From NCBI GenBank assembly GCA_027924585.1, contig BSBM01000106.1, forward strand, positions 41,422,001-41,486,000: a DNA stretch of 64,000 nt, read 5' to 3'. Within the stretch, counting starts at the first letter, position 1. Each line of letters opens with the position of its first letter. This DNA is from Larix kaempferi. Taxonomy: Eukaryota; Streptophyta; Pinopsida; Pinales; Pinaceae. The notes beneath the pieces are model-generated. The model was not told the origin of the DNA. It made no database searches and was given only the letters and a program-made list of their open reading frames with translations. Positions 1-12,328 of the stretch are shown here, piece after piece. The position numbers and the translations under genes were made by a program.

Positions 1-2265
1 TTTAACGAAATTATTTGTAAATGTCTGAAAGTTTTTACTTTGTTAATAATAAATTAAAATGCTTATTAATAATGATTATTATGTATATTTTTTTAAATTA
101 TTATAAATTTAACCATGGTGAGTCAAATTTAATTATGGTCAACAATGGTGAACCAAAAGTCAACCATGGTGAACCAAAGTCATGTTTAGCCAAAATTCAA
201 CCATGGTTGATTAAAGTTACTCAACTATAGTCAACAAAAGTCAACCATGACCAACCAAAGTCAACCATGGTCGTCCAAAGTTGATCAAAGTCAACTATAG
301 TCAACCGAAGGCAACAATGTTCAACCAAGAGAAACAAATGTCAACCATATTCAACCATGGTCAACCATGTTCAACAACAGTTAACCATGATAAACGAAAG
401 TCAACCATGTTGAACCATAGTCAACCATATTCAACCATGGTAAACCAAAGTTAATGACGATTAACCAAAAGTTAATCAAAGATAGCCATGGCTAGTCAAA
501 GTCAGCCATGGTCAACAAAATTCAACCATAGCTAACCAAAGTCAACCATGGTTGAGCAAAGTCAACTACAATGAACCATGGTTAACCAAAGTTAACGACG
601 GTAAACCAAAGTCAACCATGGTCAACCAAAGTCAACCATGGTTAACAAAATACAACCGAAGTAAATAGTGGTTAACCAATGCTAACCATCGTCACCTAAA
701 GTGAACCATGGAGAACCAAAAGTCAACCTTAGAGAACCAAAAGTCAACCATTGTTAATCAAAGTAAACTGTGGTCAACCAAAGTAAGACTTAACCAACCA
801 TAGTCAACCTAAGTCAATTAAAAGTCAACCATGGATAGCCAAAGTCAAGCATGGTCATCAATTGTCAATTATGATCAACCATAGTTAACCAACTTAACGA
901 TGGTCAACCAAAAGTTAGACAAAGTCAATCATGCCGAACCAAAAGTCAACCATGATCAACAAAAGTCACAGTCAACCAAGGTCGACCAAAGTCAATCACA
1001 GTCAACCAAATTCAACCATGGTAAACCAAAGTTAACAATTTGTAAACCAAGAAACAACCAATGTCTACCATGGTCAACGAAATTCAACCATGGTTAACCG
1101 AAATCAACCATGGTCAATGATAGTTTACCATTGTAAATGGAAGTCAATGATGGTCAACCAAGAGTCAACCATGGTCTACCAAAGCCAACCTTAGTTTTCC
1201 ATGGTCAACCATGGCCAACCAAAGTCAACAAAAGGCCACGTAAAGTCAACTGACGTCAACCATGGTAAACTAAAGAATAAACAAAGTCAACTGATGTCAA
1301 CCATGGTAAACCAAACTCAACCAAAGCAATCCATGGTCAGACAAATTCAACCAGGATCAACTAATGTCAACCATGGTAAAACAAAGTCAGCCATAATCAA
1401 CCATGCTCAACCATATTCAACCAAAGTAAACCATAATTAACCATGGTCAACTAATGTCAACCATTGTCAGCTAAAGTCAACTATGATCAACCAAAGTCAA
1501 CCACACTCAACCATATTCAACCAAAGTAATCCATAGTTAATGAGAGTCAACCATTGTCAACTAAAGTCAATTATGATCAACCAAAGTCAACCATGGTCAG
1601 TGAAATTCAACCATGGTCAGCTAAATTCAACCATGATTAACGAAATCCAACCATGGTCAACCATGGTCAAGCATAGTCAACCATGGACAACCATAATCAA
1701 CCATTCTCAACCATAGTCAACCAATGGTTGGCCATGATCAACCAAAGTCCACCACGGTCAACCATGAACAACCATGGTCAACCATAGTAACCCATGGTGA
1801 AGTAAAGTTAACCATGGTAAATCAAAGTGAACCATGGTCTACCAAAGTCACCCATGCTCAACCATGGTCAACCATCATCAACCATGGTAAACCAAAGACA
1901 AGTCAACCAAATCCAATCATGGCCAAGCAAAGTCAACCATGGTCAACAAAACACAACAATGGTCAACAATAGTTAAGCAAATGTCAACCATGGTAAACCA
2001 AAATTCAACCATTATCAACCAAAGTCAACCATGGTCAACCATGGTTAACCAATGTCAACCATAGTGAGATACAAAGAAAGATTAGTCAACCATGGTTGAC
2101 CATAGTGAACCATGGTTGTATGGTTGACCATGGTTGCATGGTTGACCATGGTCAACCATAATAATAATCTTAATTGCTTTCTAATTTGTTCATGGTTGAT
2201 CATAGTCATCCATGGTCCACCATAGTCAACCATAGTAAACCAAAAGTCAACCAAACTTGCCACGT
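1..2265. repeat. Degenerate 10/20-bp minisatellite array
   Basis: The block is built from 10-base units alternating between GTCAACCATG and GTCAACCAAA, giving a 20-base higher-order unit, with many substitutions and one-base indels. The unit contains GGTCAAC, so its complement carries TTGAC/TTGACC, the core of the plant W-box. CCATGG recurs throughout. Near 2089-2160 the units reverse orientation (GGTTGACCATGG), producing local palindromes such as TTGACCATGGTCAA. Open frames in the array encode only the repeat (VNHG/QPWST blocks) and are not genes. The left edge is outside the window. Confidence 0.9.
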
Positions 2266-2911
2266 CGCATTGTCACAATAAATAATATGATTTATTATTC
2301 ACAACACATAACCAATGGTACTATTCATACATGTAAGTATGTTAAATAATAAGTTAGTTCATACTAACATTAATAAAAAAAATTATTATTACTAAAATTG
2401 TCAATCCTCATTATAAATTATTTTCATTTATTAATGTTATAACTATATTTTCTTATTTTCATTTACAATTTTTTTAATTAATAATTAATAATTATTTAAT
2501 AACAATTTATTATTATTATTATTTAAATTAATTTCTTATTTTCATTTATAAGTATTATAATTATAATATTTTTAATAATTATTTTTATTATTATAAAATA
2601 TTTTTATTTAATAATAATAATAATAATATTAATTATTATTATTATTATTATTATTATTTTACAATAATAATAATAATAATAATATCAATAATAATAATTA
2701 TTATTATTATTATTATTATTATTATAATAATAATAATAATAAAGAATGAAATAAAATAATAAATTATCATTATTATTAATATCATTCTTATTATAATTGT
2801 CCATCCTCATTATAAATTGTTTTCATTTAATCCTCATTATAAACTATTTTCATTTATTATTTTTTTCTTATTTAAATATAATTAAATTTTCTTATTTATA
2901 ATATAAAAAAT

Positions 2912-2960
<49 letters not shown>

Positions 2961-4370
2961 TAATTTTCTTATTTATTATTTTTTCTATATTTTTTAAAAT
3001 ATTTTATAATAATAAAAATAATTATAAATTAAAAAATATAATTATAAATTAAAATAATAAATTAATTAAAGTAATAATAATAATAATAATAAATATTAGT
3101 ATAACCAATATTATTATTATAAAAACATATGCCACTGTATTGTTTACAAAAACATTACATTATATTGTTTACAAAAACCGTATATGTACACAATAATACT
3201 TTTTTTTTAATTATTATTATTATTATTATTATAATTATTATAATATATTTTAATATTTGTTTTTTAATAATAATAATATTAGATGTTATTATTATTATAA
3301 TTAAATAATTATTTTTAAAAAATATACAATTTTTTTAATTAAAAAATATATAGTTCTTAAATAATAATAATATATGTTATTATTATTATAATGAAATAGT
3401 TATTGTTACAAAAGATTTAATTATTAAATAATAATAATAGATGTTGTTATCATGATAATTAAGTAATTATTATTAAAAAATATTTAACTATTACTCTAAA
3501 ATATTTATAATTCCTTAAACATAATTATAATTTATAAAGTATTTATAATTTATTAAACATAATTATAAATTATTTTTGTTTTTTATAATTTAGTATCATA
3601 CATTATTTATAATTTATTAATTATAATTATATAATAGTAATACTTATTATTATTAATATTTGCACAACCATAATATTAATTCTTGCTAGATTGACCATCA
3701 ACTAACAAGCCATATTAATATTAATAATATGGCTTATTTTATTATTTTACTTTTATTTATTTAAGTTTTTTTTTCACTTTTATATATATATACTATATAT
3801 ATATTACTTTAATTTTTTTATTTAAATTAATTAATTAATTAATTTAATTTAATTTACTTTATTTTGATTTTATTTAATTTAGTTTATTTTTATTATACTT
3901 TATTTATTTCATTTTATTTAGTTTATTTTTTATTCTATTTTATATATTTATTTTACTTTATTTATTTATTTATTTTACTTTATTTATTTATTTTATTTTA
4001 CTTTTATTTTATTTTTTAAAATTTTTTACTTTACTTTATTTTTATTTAATTTAATTTATTTGTAATCTATTTTATTTTACTTTCATTTTACTTAACTTTA
4101 TTTACTTTACTTTTAATTTAGTTTGGTTTATTTTTACTCTACTTTATTTTTATTCTATTTCTTTATTTTCCTTGATTTTTTTTTTAATTCAATTTATTTT
4201 AATATTACTTTATTTTATTTTTTATTAATTTAATTTAATTTATTTTAATATGTTTTAATATTTTTATTTTATTTTTTAAAACTAAATATGTATTTCTTTT
4301 CATTTTTATTTCCAAATAATATTTTTATTATTATTATTATTTTTAATTTAGTCATTTCTTCTTGTGTGCC
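2266..4370. repeat. AT-rich low-complexity spacer with (TTA)n and (AT)n
   Basis: There is no gene. The stretch is almost entirely A and T, with trinucleotide TTA/ATA runs (for example around 2633-2725 and 3060-3110), an (AT)n run at about 2915-2958, and T-rich TTTTATTTA-type DNA from 3740 to 4270. Confidence 0.85.
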
Positions 4371-4396
4371 AGCTGGCCACTAGCAACAACCACATT

Positions 4397-4530
4397 TAAA
4401 TTGAATGTGGTTGATATTCGCTGATCGGTCTATATCAACCATGGTCACACATTTAAAAATTGGTTGATATAGGCCGATCGACGAATATCAACCACATTCA
4501 ATTTAAAAACTGGTTGATATAGGCCGATCG
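4397..4530. repeat. Inverted repeat with 43-bp arms plus a third partial copy
   Basis: Arm 4398-4441 is nearly the reverse complement of 4461-4503, separated by a loop of about 19 bases. Both arms contain GGTTGATAT and CGATCGG-type motifs (ATAGGCCGATCG in the right arm). A further direct copy of the right-arm start, TGGTTGATATAGGCCGATCG, lies at 4511-4530. The structure sits just 5' of the gag region of the gypsy remnant. It could be a foldback/MITE remnant or part of that element's 5' end; the sequence does not decide. Confidence 0.75.
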
Positions 4531-4539
4531 TGTTTGACA

Positions 4540-5193
4540 AGATGAAGAAGAAGAAGTTAGAACTGAAGGTACCTTCAGGTTCCCTATCTTAGACACTACA
4601 GAAGATGTAACTATGAAAAACATCCCTCCTCCCTCACTACCAACCTTTTATGGGAAGAGTAGTGAGGATCCGGATACATTCCTATTCGAATTTGACATTT
4701 TGTGTAGGAGTTATAATGACCTACAAGATTGGCCAAAAAACTAAAACTCTTTCCCGCCACATTAAAAGATTCTTCTCTTCGATGGTTCATGGGGTTAGGA
4801 GAATCTAGTATTAGAACTTGGGAAGACATGAAGATTGTGTTTTCTACAGAAATATCAAGATTACTGTAAACCTAAAGATTCTCGCAATGATATTTTCAAA
4901 ATACAACAACTTGAAGACGAGAGCCTAGAATACTATCTCGAAAGATTTAACTATGTGTTACATAAATCTAAATATAGTGATCTTCGGGAGGATGCAGTAA
5001 GAACACTCTTCCTCAAGCGAATATTAGAGGAATTCTTAGAAAACCTTAATCTCATGGCAGCAAGAGACATCTCTCATAAGCCTTTTTCACAGATTTGTGA
5101 ACTTTGTAGGAATTACTCTAGGAGCATAGGGAAAAGTGGAAGACACTTTCAAGAATCTTATGCTAGGAACCTAAAGGGAAAACACATACGGTA
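4540..5193 (+). pseudogene. Gag (capsid) remnant of the Athila-like element
   Basis: This is the nucleocapsid-forming Gag of a gypsy element. Around 4613-4745 one frame reads like the conserved gag start (FYGKSSEDPDTFLFEFDILC, then RSYND). It is then interrupted by stops and a shift. The longest open part, 4835-5194, continues with FLQKYQDYCKP, and further on with a stretch rich in acidic and Leu residues (EYYLERFNY), as in plant retrotransposon gag domains. The protein cannot be made intact. Confidence 0.8.
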
Positions 5194-5279
5194 ATTGGTG
5201 GAGTTACAAGGGTAGAGTTGGGAAACCTATTAGAAAATTTCAAAAACATATATCTTAGGAGCTATGGTTTCTCAACTAG

Positions 5280-5582
5280 ATGCACTATAAGCTAAAAAGA
5301 GGCAAGATGAAGAGCGGGCCAGCAATGAGTGTTTTCTGTTCTAGGTGTAGAACTAAACATCCCCAACGAGAATGTCCATTGAACAATGTTTCAATTTGTC
5401 ACCTTTGTACAGAAGAACATCTGACTGATAATTGTCCATCGTTGCCTGGGTTGCAAGCTGTGTATAAGAGTGGAAACTTTGGTGAATCATCTAGGAGGCC
5501 TTGGCAACCTAGAGATCAATCATCATACCAAGATCCATCACAAATTCCACCCTATTACTATCCTTATCAACCTCCTCAATAA
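5280..5582 (+). pseudogene. Gag zinc-knuckle region of the Athila-like element
   Basis: Two short Cys/His clusters are visible in the first half: CSRCRTKHPQREC and CHLCTEEHLTDNC. Both fit CX2CX3HX4C, close to the retroviral-type CX2CX4HX4C RNA-binding knuckle. The C-terminal part becomes rich in Pro, Tyr and Gln. It lies downstream of the capsid part and is separated from it by stops and frameshifts. The following 5583-6330 is a Pro/Asn-rich linker broken into short overlapping frames. Confidence 0.7.
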
Positions 5583-6330
5583 TGGAACACTTCAGGTTGG
5601 AAAAATTGGCCACCTAAGTACCCTCAGAATGCTCAACAACGACAATGGGCCATAGGGATGGAGAGGAAAAACTTATGCTCACCACCTCCTCCTATGCCTA
5701 ACTATCCTTACCCACCTAATATACAGCAACTTTTGCTTGGATTTGCACCTTCTTCACTACCCCCTATCCCAAATCAACCTCACCAGTTTCCAAAATATGA
5801 ATCCTCCAAGACCCACAATATTACCTGCACAACCGATACCGAACCCTAACAACAAACCAACCCAAGCTCTTAATAGCATTGGGTTGTTACCTCTTCCATC
5901 ATATTCCATTTCGACCACACCAATACATGAGATTCAATTGCAGTCTGGAAGAGTTTTGCAAGATCAACCCAAGTCATCAGTTGTTATCCGAGAAGAGAAT
6001 GAAGAAGAAAAACATACCTAACGAAGTTTTGAATGATGCTATTCTTGAAGATGTGGTTATTCCTAAATCTTCAACACACAACCATCCACATAAAGAAGTA
6101 ATTACAGGGGAAAAATCACCTCCATATTCATGAGCGTCTAGTAATAGATAAACTTGTAACTTATCCAGAGTATGATATCATTAACGAATTGAAAAATATT
6201 TGTATTCAGATCCCTTTTTCACAATCCATTAAGGATATCCCAATCTATAGTAAAGTAATAAAGGAACTATGTATTAAAATACCAGGGATAAAACAGAAAG
6301 ACCCCTTCGACGATTCATGTAATAGGAGAA

Positions 6331-6837
6331 ATGTCAGATTGTATAGAAAACCAACCTAGACTCCCAAAGTATTCAAATCCAGGAAACCCTGTGGTGACTG
6401 TTATCATCAATAACACCGCCATAGGAAACACACTTATTGATTTAGGAGCTGCTATTAATCTGATGACTACCACAGTTTTAGAAACTCTCAATTTAGGACA
6501 GTTCCTCTTCCCTACCCCAACAATGCTAGAATTAGCAGACCGCACTATGGTTCAACCTACTGGGATATTAGATGACATCACTGTATCAGTAGCCTCATGG
6601 GAATATCCCGTGGACTTCATGGTCATAGAATCAAAAGACCCTTCCAAAGGTCACCCCATTATTCTAGGAATACCTTGGTTGGCTATTGCCAATGCATTTA
6701 TAGGATGTAGGGATGGAGACATGATTATCTCTAATGGGTTATCTACAAGAAAATTAGCCTTATACCCACCAGCTCAGCCAGTAACTGAAAACCTATGTTG
6801 GTTAGATTGTCCTTTCAGGGATGAGAACTTGGAATAA
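6331..6837 (+). pseudogene. Aspartic protease domain of the Athila-like element
   Basis: A 168-residue open frame, the longest intact piece of this element. IINNTAIGNTLIDLGAAINL holds the catalytic Asp in the DLGA form typical of Athila-type proteases; ADRTMVQPTG and the later HPIILGIPWLA are the conserved flap and C-terminal ILG motifs. It would process Gag-Pol. It is followed by a stop and then degraded sequence before RT, so it is no longer part of a working polyprotein. Confidence 0.8.
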
Positions 6838-7064
6838 ATTTCCATTCTTAGTGATTTCTCCTGGGCACTTCAAGAACAAAATACCAAGAATGTGTTGAAT
6901 CAATTTATCTCTTCCACAACATGATTAGAATTTTCCTCAATCTTTTTCCCAACTTGACCAGATATTTGGAGACGAATTTCAAGAAAACATGAGCCTCTCA
7001 ACATTTACAAGTACACCCTATGTATTCGCAATCGAATAACATCTAGGATCCTATACCATACCTT

Positions 7065-8520
7065 GTGATGTTAGTTCTGATAAATTTTCTACATATAAAT
7101 GCAAGTTTAGATGAGAGTCAGCAAAAACAATTACTAAAAGTTCTCTCAAGAGTCAAACTGGAGCATTTGCATGGGAATTATACCAATATGAAAGGTATAC
7201 ACCCAGATACCTGTATCCACCACATTTACACAGAATCAAACATACCTCCTGTTAGGCAGCCCCATAGAAGAATTAATCCAACCCTAAAGGATATAGTAAA
7301 AGATGAATTACAAAAAAATCCTTAACACCGGTTTTATTTACCCAATTTCTAACAGTAAATGGGTGTCTCCTCTAGTGTTAGTTCCAAAGAAAGGTCACAG
7401 GGAAATGGCGTATCTGTGTTGACTTTCGAGAATTGAACAAGGCCACTCTTAAGGACTACTTCCCTTTGCCTTTCATCAATCATGTGTTAGAGACCTTATT
7501 AGGGAAACAATATTTTTCATTCCTTGATGGATATAGTGGATACAATCAAATACTAATAGCACTGAAGATCAAGATAAGACAACCTTTACTTGTTCTTGGG
7601 GGACATATGCCTATTGAGTGTTACCATTTAGCCTATGTAATGCACCTGCTACCTTCCAGCGTGCAGTTCTAGGAATCTTTGTTGATCTTATACATGATTT
7701 TGTAGAAGTTTATATGGATGATTTTACAGTCTTATGGTAATACCTTCCAAAGAATCCCTTGACAACCTTGAAACAGTTCTTATTCAGTGCCAAGAAACGA
7801 ACCTAGCTCTTAGCCATGAAAAAATGTAAGATGTTACTAACCGACGGCATAGTTCTGGTACATCATGTCTCTCTTCAAGGTATCAAGGTGGGATCCTTCC
7901 AAGATAGAAATAATTGTTAATCTTCCCTCCTCCAAAAACTCTAAAGGAGGGTAAGGAAGTTTTCTTGGCCATGCAAGATATTATAGACGTTTTATTGAAA
8001 ATTTCACTAAGATAGCCGCACCTATGTTCAAGCTGCTCATGAAAGACACAAAATTCCAATGGACGGAACCTTGCCAACATACCTTTGAAACTTGAAGGCA
8101 AAGTTATCAGTGGCACCGAATACTTAGGGGACCCAATTGGTCCCTTCCCTTCCATATATCCACTGATGCTTCTGACATAGCTAAGGGGGCATTCTTAGGT
8201 CAAAAAGGAGGGGACAAAACATCACATGCCATCTATTTTGCTAGTAAGAAAATTGACTCCTGCAGAATCGAAATACACTATTACTGAAAAAGAGTTTCTA
8301 GCAGTAGTCTATTCCATCAACAAGTTTCGTCATTATATCACAGGATATGAAATTTTTTATACACACTGACCACTCCGCCATCAGATGTTTAATGAATAAA
8401 CCTATCACCAATGGTAGAGTGACTCAGTGGCTTGTTTTGTTACAAGAATTTAACATCACCATTTTGATCATCCTGGTCGAGAGAATGTGGGTAGCATATT
8501 TTCTCTCCCGAATTCAAATT
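7065..8520 (+). pseudogene. Reverse transcriptase and RNase H remnant of the Athila-like element
   Basis: The pieces appear in order: PVRQPHRRINP (RT start), a palm segment with FPLPFINHVLETLLGKQYFS and FLDGYSGYNQI, then at 7687-7738 VEVYMDDF with the catalytic YMDD. RNase H follows at about 8160-8520, with a TITEKEFLAVVY-like stretch and HTDHSAIRCLMNKP. At least four frame changes and several stops separate them. The catalytic residues that can be seen are kept, so inactivation is by frame loss. Confidence 0.75.
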
Positions 8521-8694
8521 GACGATAATGCTAGTCCTGCCGATGATAACTTCCCAGATGAACATTTGTTCGCTATGTCTATTCGAACCCCATGGTTTTG
8601 CAGACAAAGACAATTATTTAGCAACTGGAAAGCTGCCAAACCATCTCTCCCCACCTGAGAAACGTAGGATCATAGTTCAAATTTCTAATTACGC

Positions 8695-9940
8695 TTGGGG
8701 TGGACAATGATCTCTTTTGTATTGGTCCTGATATTATTATTAGATGATGTCTACGGGAGGATGAGATGGCACAGATCCTACATGCATGTCATGGTGGACC
8801 TTGTGGGTGGGAATTTTTCTGACAAGAGAACAAGCATACAAAGTGGTTGCACTCTGGGGTATTTATTGGCCAAGCATTTTTCAAAGATGCTTCCAAGTAC
8901 GTCAGGGGGTGTGACATTTGCCAAAGAATGGGTAGACCTACACCATCTGATGAGATGCCTTTACAACCCCAAGTTATGATTGGAACCTTTTGAAAAATGG
9001 GCTCTAGATTTTGTTGGGCCAAATCTCTCATATGTCCCGTAAGAAGAAGTACATTCTAGTTTGTACATATTATGTCACTAAGTGGATAGAAGCTAAAGCC
9101 TTATTCCGAGCCACAGAGAAGTCTATGGTAGAGTTTATGTATGAAGAAATATTTACCCGATTCAGTGTACCTAGGGAAATTGTAACCGATCAAGGATCTC
9201 AGTTTACCTCCAAATTAATGAAAGAGCTTACTGACAAGTATGGTATTAGACATTGTAAATCTTCACCATACCATCCGCAAGCCAATGGTCAGGTAGAATC
9301 CACCAAAAAAGTGTTAGAATCCATCCTAAACTAAGACTATCCAGTTACACCACAAAGACTGGGCAGATAGGCTCCCAGAAGCCTTGTGGGCTTATAGAAT
9401 AACTTTGGAGGAACACCACTGGCCATACACCTTATGAACTTGTTTATGGTAAACAAGTTCTTCTACTTATTGAATTTCAAGTTTAAAACTTTTTTGTATG
9501 GTTGCACAATTAGGGATGGATCTAGAAGAATCACAGAGACAACAAATCCTACAAATAAATGGAATTAGACGAGATTAGGCAAGATGTTATCCAACGCACA
9601 ATTTTAATTCAAAACCAACGTAAAAAGTGGCATGATAGAGTACATTAAATAGAGACAATTCAAAATAGGAGACTGGGCATTACTTTTTGATTCAAGATAC
9701 ACAAATTTTAAAGGTAAATTAACTACTCGATGGATGGGTCCATAAGAAATTGTTACAGCTTTTGATAATGGATATGTTAAAATTAAGACAATTGATGATT
9801 CTCAAATTTTCTTTGTTGTAAATGGACATAGACTTAGGCTTTATCATCAACCAATATCTAAACAAGATTTTGTGCAGAATGCCTTACAACAGGAGGAAAT
9901 GGAGCTGGTATAAGAGGAATTCATTCCTCCTTCTCCTAGT
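8695..9940 (+). pseudogene. Integrase remnant of the Athila-like element
   Basis: The core ORF at 9011-9334 contains YYVTKWIEAKAL, IVTDQGSQFTSK and HPQANGQVEST. The second Asp and the Glu of the DD35E triad are present, but the first Asp, usual in the DYxTKW motif, is Tyr (CTYYVTKW). The N-terminal HHCC region at about 8740-8960 and the C-terminal DNA-binding region at about 9346-9900 are recognisable only in mixed frames. Confidence 0.75.
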
Positions 9941-11500
9941 CCTTGAATTATTTGGGTTATTTTCATTTGTATATATGTAAATATGTTTTTTTTCTCAATA
10001 ATAAGAGTCATTTCTAACAACTGATTGCACTTTTTATAGGAAATTCGTTATTATGATCAACATATAAAATTTTGTCAATTAAAATAGGAAGACTCTTTTC
10101 TTTTCTTTAATTTTGAAAATTTTACATACCTATCTTTGAACATATGTTTTTGTTTTGAATAAATTGGAATCATCTAACAAGTGGTTTTGCAGTTTGGTTA
10201 CAAGAACCTTATAATCAGGTCATGCAATATTATCTGAAAAAGGAAGTGCTCTAAAAAGAAATACTTATAGTTCTCCTTCTCTTTCGATTATTGTTCAAAA
10301 TTGAAATTTATAGTGAAAGGTTAAAGCATTCTTTATATCATTTCTAACCACTTTCTTTTATGATTATGTATATGGTATTTGATTCAGACATGTACATTTT
10401 TTATTTATCATTAGAACAGTTACTTAAGACCTACTTTAATTACTATGATCTTCAAAATTTCTATCTTACACCTATGAATTACTAGCTCATCCTAGTCTCA
10501 TTATCAAAACTTGTCTCTTAAGCACTTTTAAAAGGTAGCCCAAAAGTGAGTGATATTTCTATTTTTTGGGGAACATTACTGATCTTTTATGAAGATGATA
10601 GACTGAGAGGTCAAAGAACAACTTTAGGTTATTATCTTTTGACATGATCTATAATTTAGGCCATTATAAATAAAGTTACTCATAAGGTTCGTTCTTAAAA
10701 TTTGAATTATGTGTTTAACAGGCTTAGCACACTCTAGTGGCAACCAAATTTCTTACTAAAAATATCATTATACGAAGCAAACTCGTCAGGGTACTGAACA
10801 GGCTCGCTGGCAGCAGGTCCATGCTAAGTAAAATCTTAAACAAGGAAGCTCGGTAAATGCAAGTAAACCCGTCGGGTTACTGAACAGGCTCACTGGAAGC
10901 GGGGCTATGCTTGCATGGTACCAAGATAAACCCACTGAGGTACTGAAAAGGCCTGCTGGCAGCGGTGGCAATATCGGGTAAAAGAGGTTTGGTTAACGCA
11001 TTGCTATGCACATGGCTCATAAAAACCTGAGTATACAAATACATGTTTAGGCTTATTATTTATACGGCCATTAGAGAATGGTTATAAGTTGGAATTGGAC
11101 CTTATCATCTAATTCAGACAATACCTAGGGTATGATTATCCTAGAAATGGGACCCATAACTTTGGAAATCTCACAAACTCTAAGGTGAACCCTGTTTATA
11201 TTCTTCATATGACAAGAGATCTTTACAATGAGTCATGGATGACTAGTTTTCCTATGGCATTTTTCACATCAATTATACTATCATTCTTCATATGGTCTTC
11301 TTAAGCACTGTTGTATTCTTTTTTATGAATGTACATATCTAAATCATCTCCATTTAATAGTTAATATTTCATTTTCTTACGAAAATTATCACAGCATTTT
11401 AGAAGTTACTACCTAGATCATTAATTGAAATATTTGAATATTAATCAATTTTTCATTGATGTCTTGAGGACATGCCATATTTTGGTTTGGGAGAGACTCG
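9941..11500 (+). other. Non-coding 3' part of the Athila-like element
   Basis: About 1.5 kb between integrase and the presumed 3' LTR boundary. No coding frame of note is seen apart from short open stretches in the tandem repeat. Long untranslated 3' regions are usual in this gypsy branch. Confidence 0.5.
10779..10980 (+). repeat. Three imperfect tandem copies of a GC-richer unit
   Basis: A motif close to CGTCAGGGTACTGAACAGGC, followed by TCGCTGGCAGC, recurs at 10784, 10870 and 10932 with spacings of 86 and 62 bases. The unit is clearly more GC-rich than its surroundings and lies in the non-coding 3' part of the gypsy remnant. Confidence 0.75.
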
Positions 11501-12328
11501 GAACTATTTTTATTTTTTGCATATTCATGAAAAAAAAGTTTATTTATCTCTGATAAAATGATAGGTGTTTTCAGGATAATGCGAAAAAAGCAGAAATAAG
11601 CTCATTCTGATCAATGACAAATAAAGAGGAATGCAACTGAAAGATCTAGAAAAGAAAAATTTACAGCATCTTTTGTGCACTAACAGCCTCAGAAATTTCC
11701 TGCAAAATTAGCTTCAGTCAGCATCAGCAAGCAGGTCTTGTACAGACAAAAGTCTGTATGAAGGGTTGAATGACGAGTCAAATGTCGATCCGAATGAGGT
11801 GACAAACGAGGCAACCGGAAAACGATCCGAATGTAGTGTTGAATGAAACCATAGCTTATAATGGATTTATTAAATACGCCAAGGTGTCCAAATTTGAATA
11901 TTATTGATAAATCTAATTGGCTAATTATGTTAGGAATCAATCAAATGTCAATTTCGCACGTGGTCTCATTCTCTTATCCATCTCGTCTCCATTAAACGAA
12001 TGGATTATGCATCATTTCAATCTTCAAAATCATTACATGATCGCCATATGGTCTGAATTGTCCTATTGTATGATCTTCCATCATATTAATCAAGTCATCA
12101 TGATCTCTCATGTATAATCCATGTCTATAATTTCATTTCGAGAATTACATTCAACCTGTCCAAAGTTTGACTTTGGACATGGTTGAATATATCATAACCA
12201 CACTAATTCACGCATTTCTATGTTGGCACTTGATTCAATATCTTTGAATGACAAGCGTGATCTCTTAAGCATGCACCTTGTCCATTGTTCAACCATTCAA
12301 ATGGAATTCAATTTAAACTGACGACTTC
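11501..12328. other. Unassigned spacer, possible LTR/leader
   Basis: No gene is recognised. The stretch contains CGAATG-type words (GATCCGAATG twice, 11785-11835) that also occur as GTCATTCGGA on the other strand near 18420, so it may be LTR or leader sequence of the element that carries the ORF starting at 12329. I could not delimit repeats at its ends. Confidence 0.35.

Larger units (their letters stand above)
4540..11500 (+). mobile_element. Decayed Ty3/gypsy element, Athila-like
   Basis: Gag, two zinc knuckles, protease, reverse transcriptase, RNase H and integrase occur in this order on the plus strand, broken by many stops and frameshifts. The protease carries DLGA rather than DSGA, and the RT has FLDGYSGYNQI and YMDD; both are usual for the Athila/Tat branch. 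After integrase come about 1.5 kb of non-coding DNA, ending near 11460-11497 in a purine-containing stretch after TTGAGGACATG, a context that in these elements precedes the 3' LTR. I found no LTR pair or target duplication, so both ends are approximate. Confidence 0.8.

Noticed and set aside
21-2263. Several open frames of 65-82 codons in the first 2.2 kb
   Set aside because: They only translate the 10-base repeat (VNHG, QPWST blocks) and occur in all frames.
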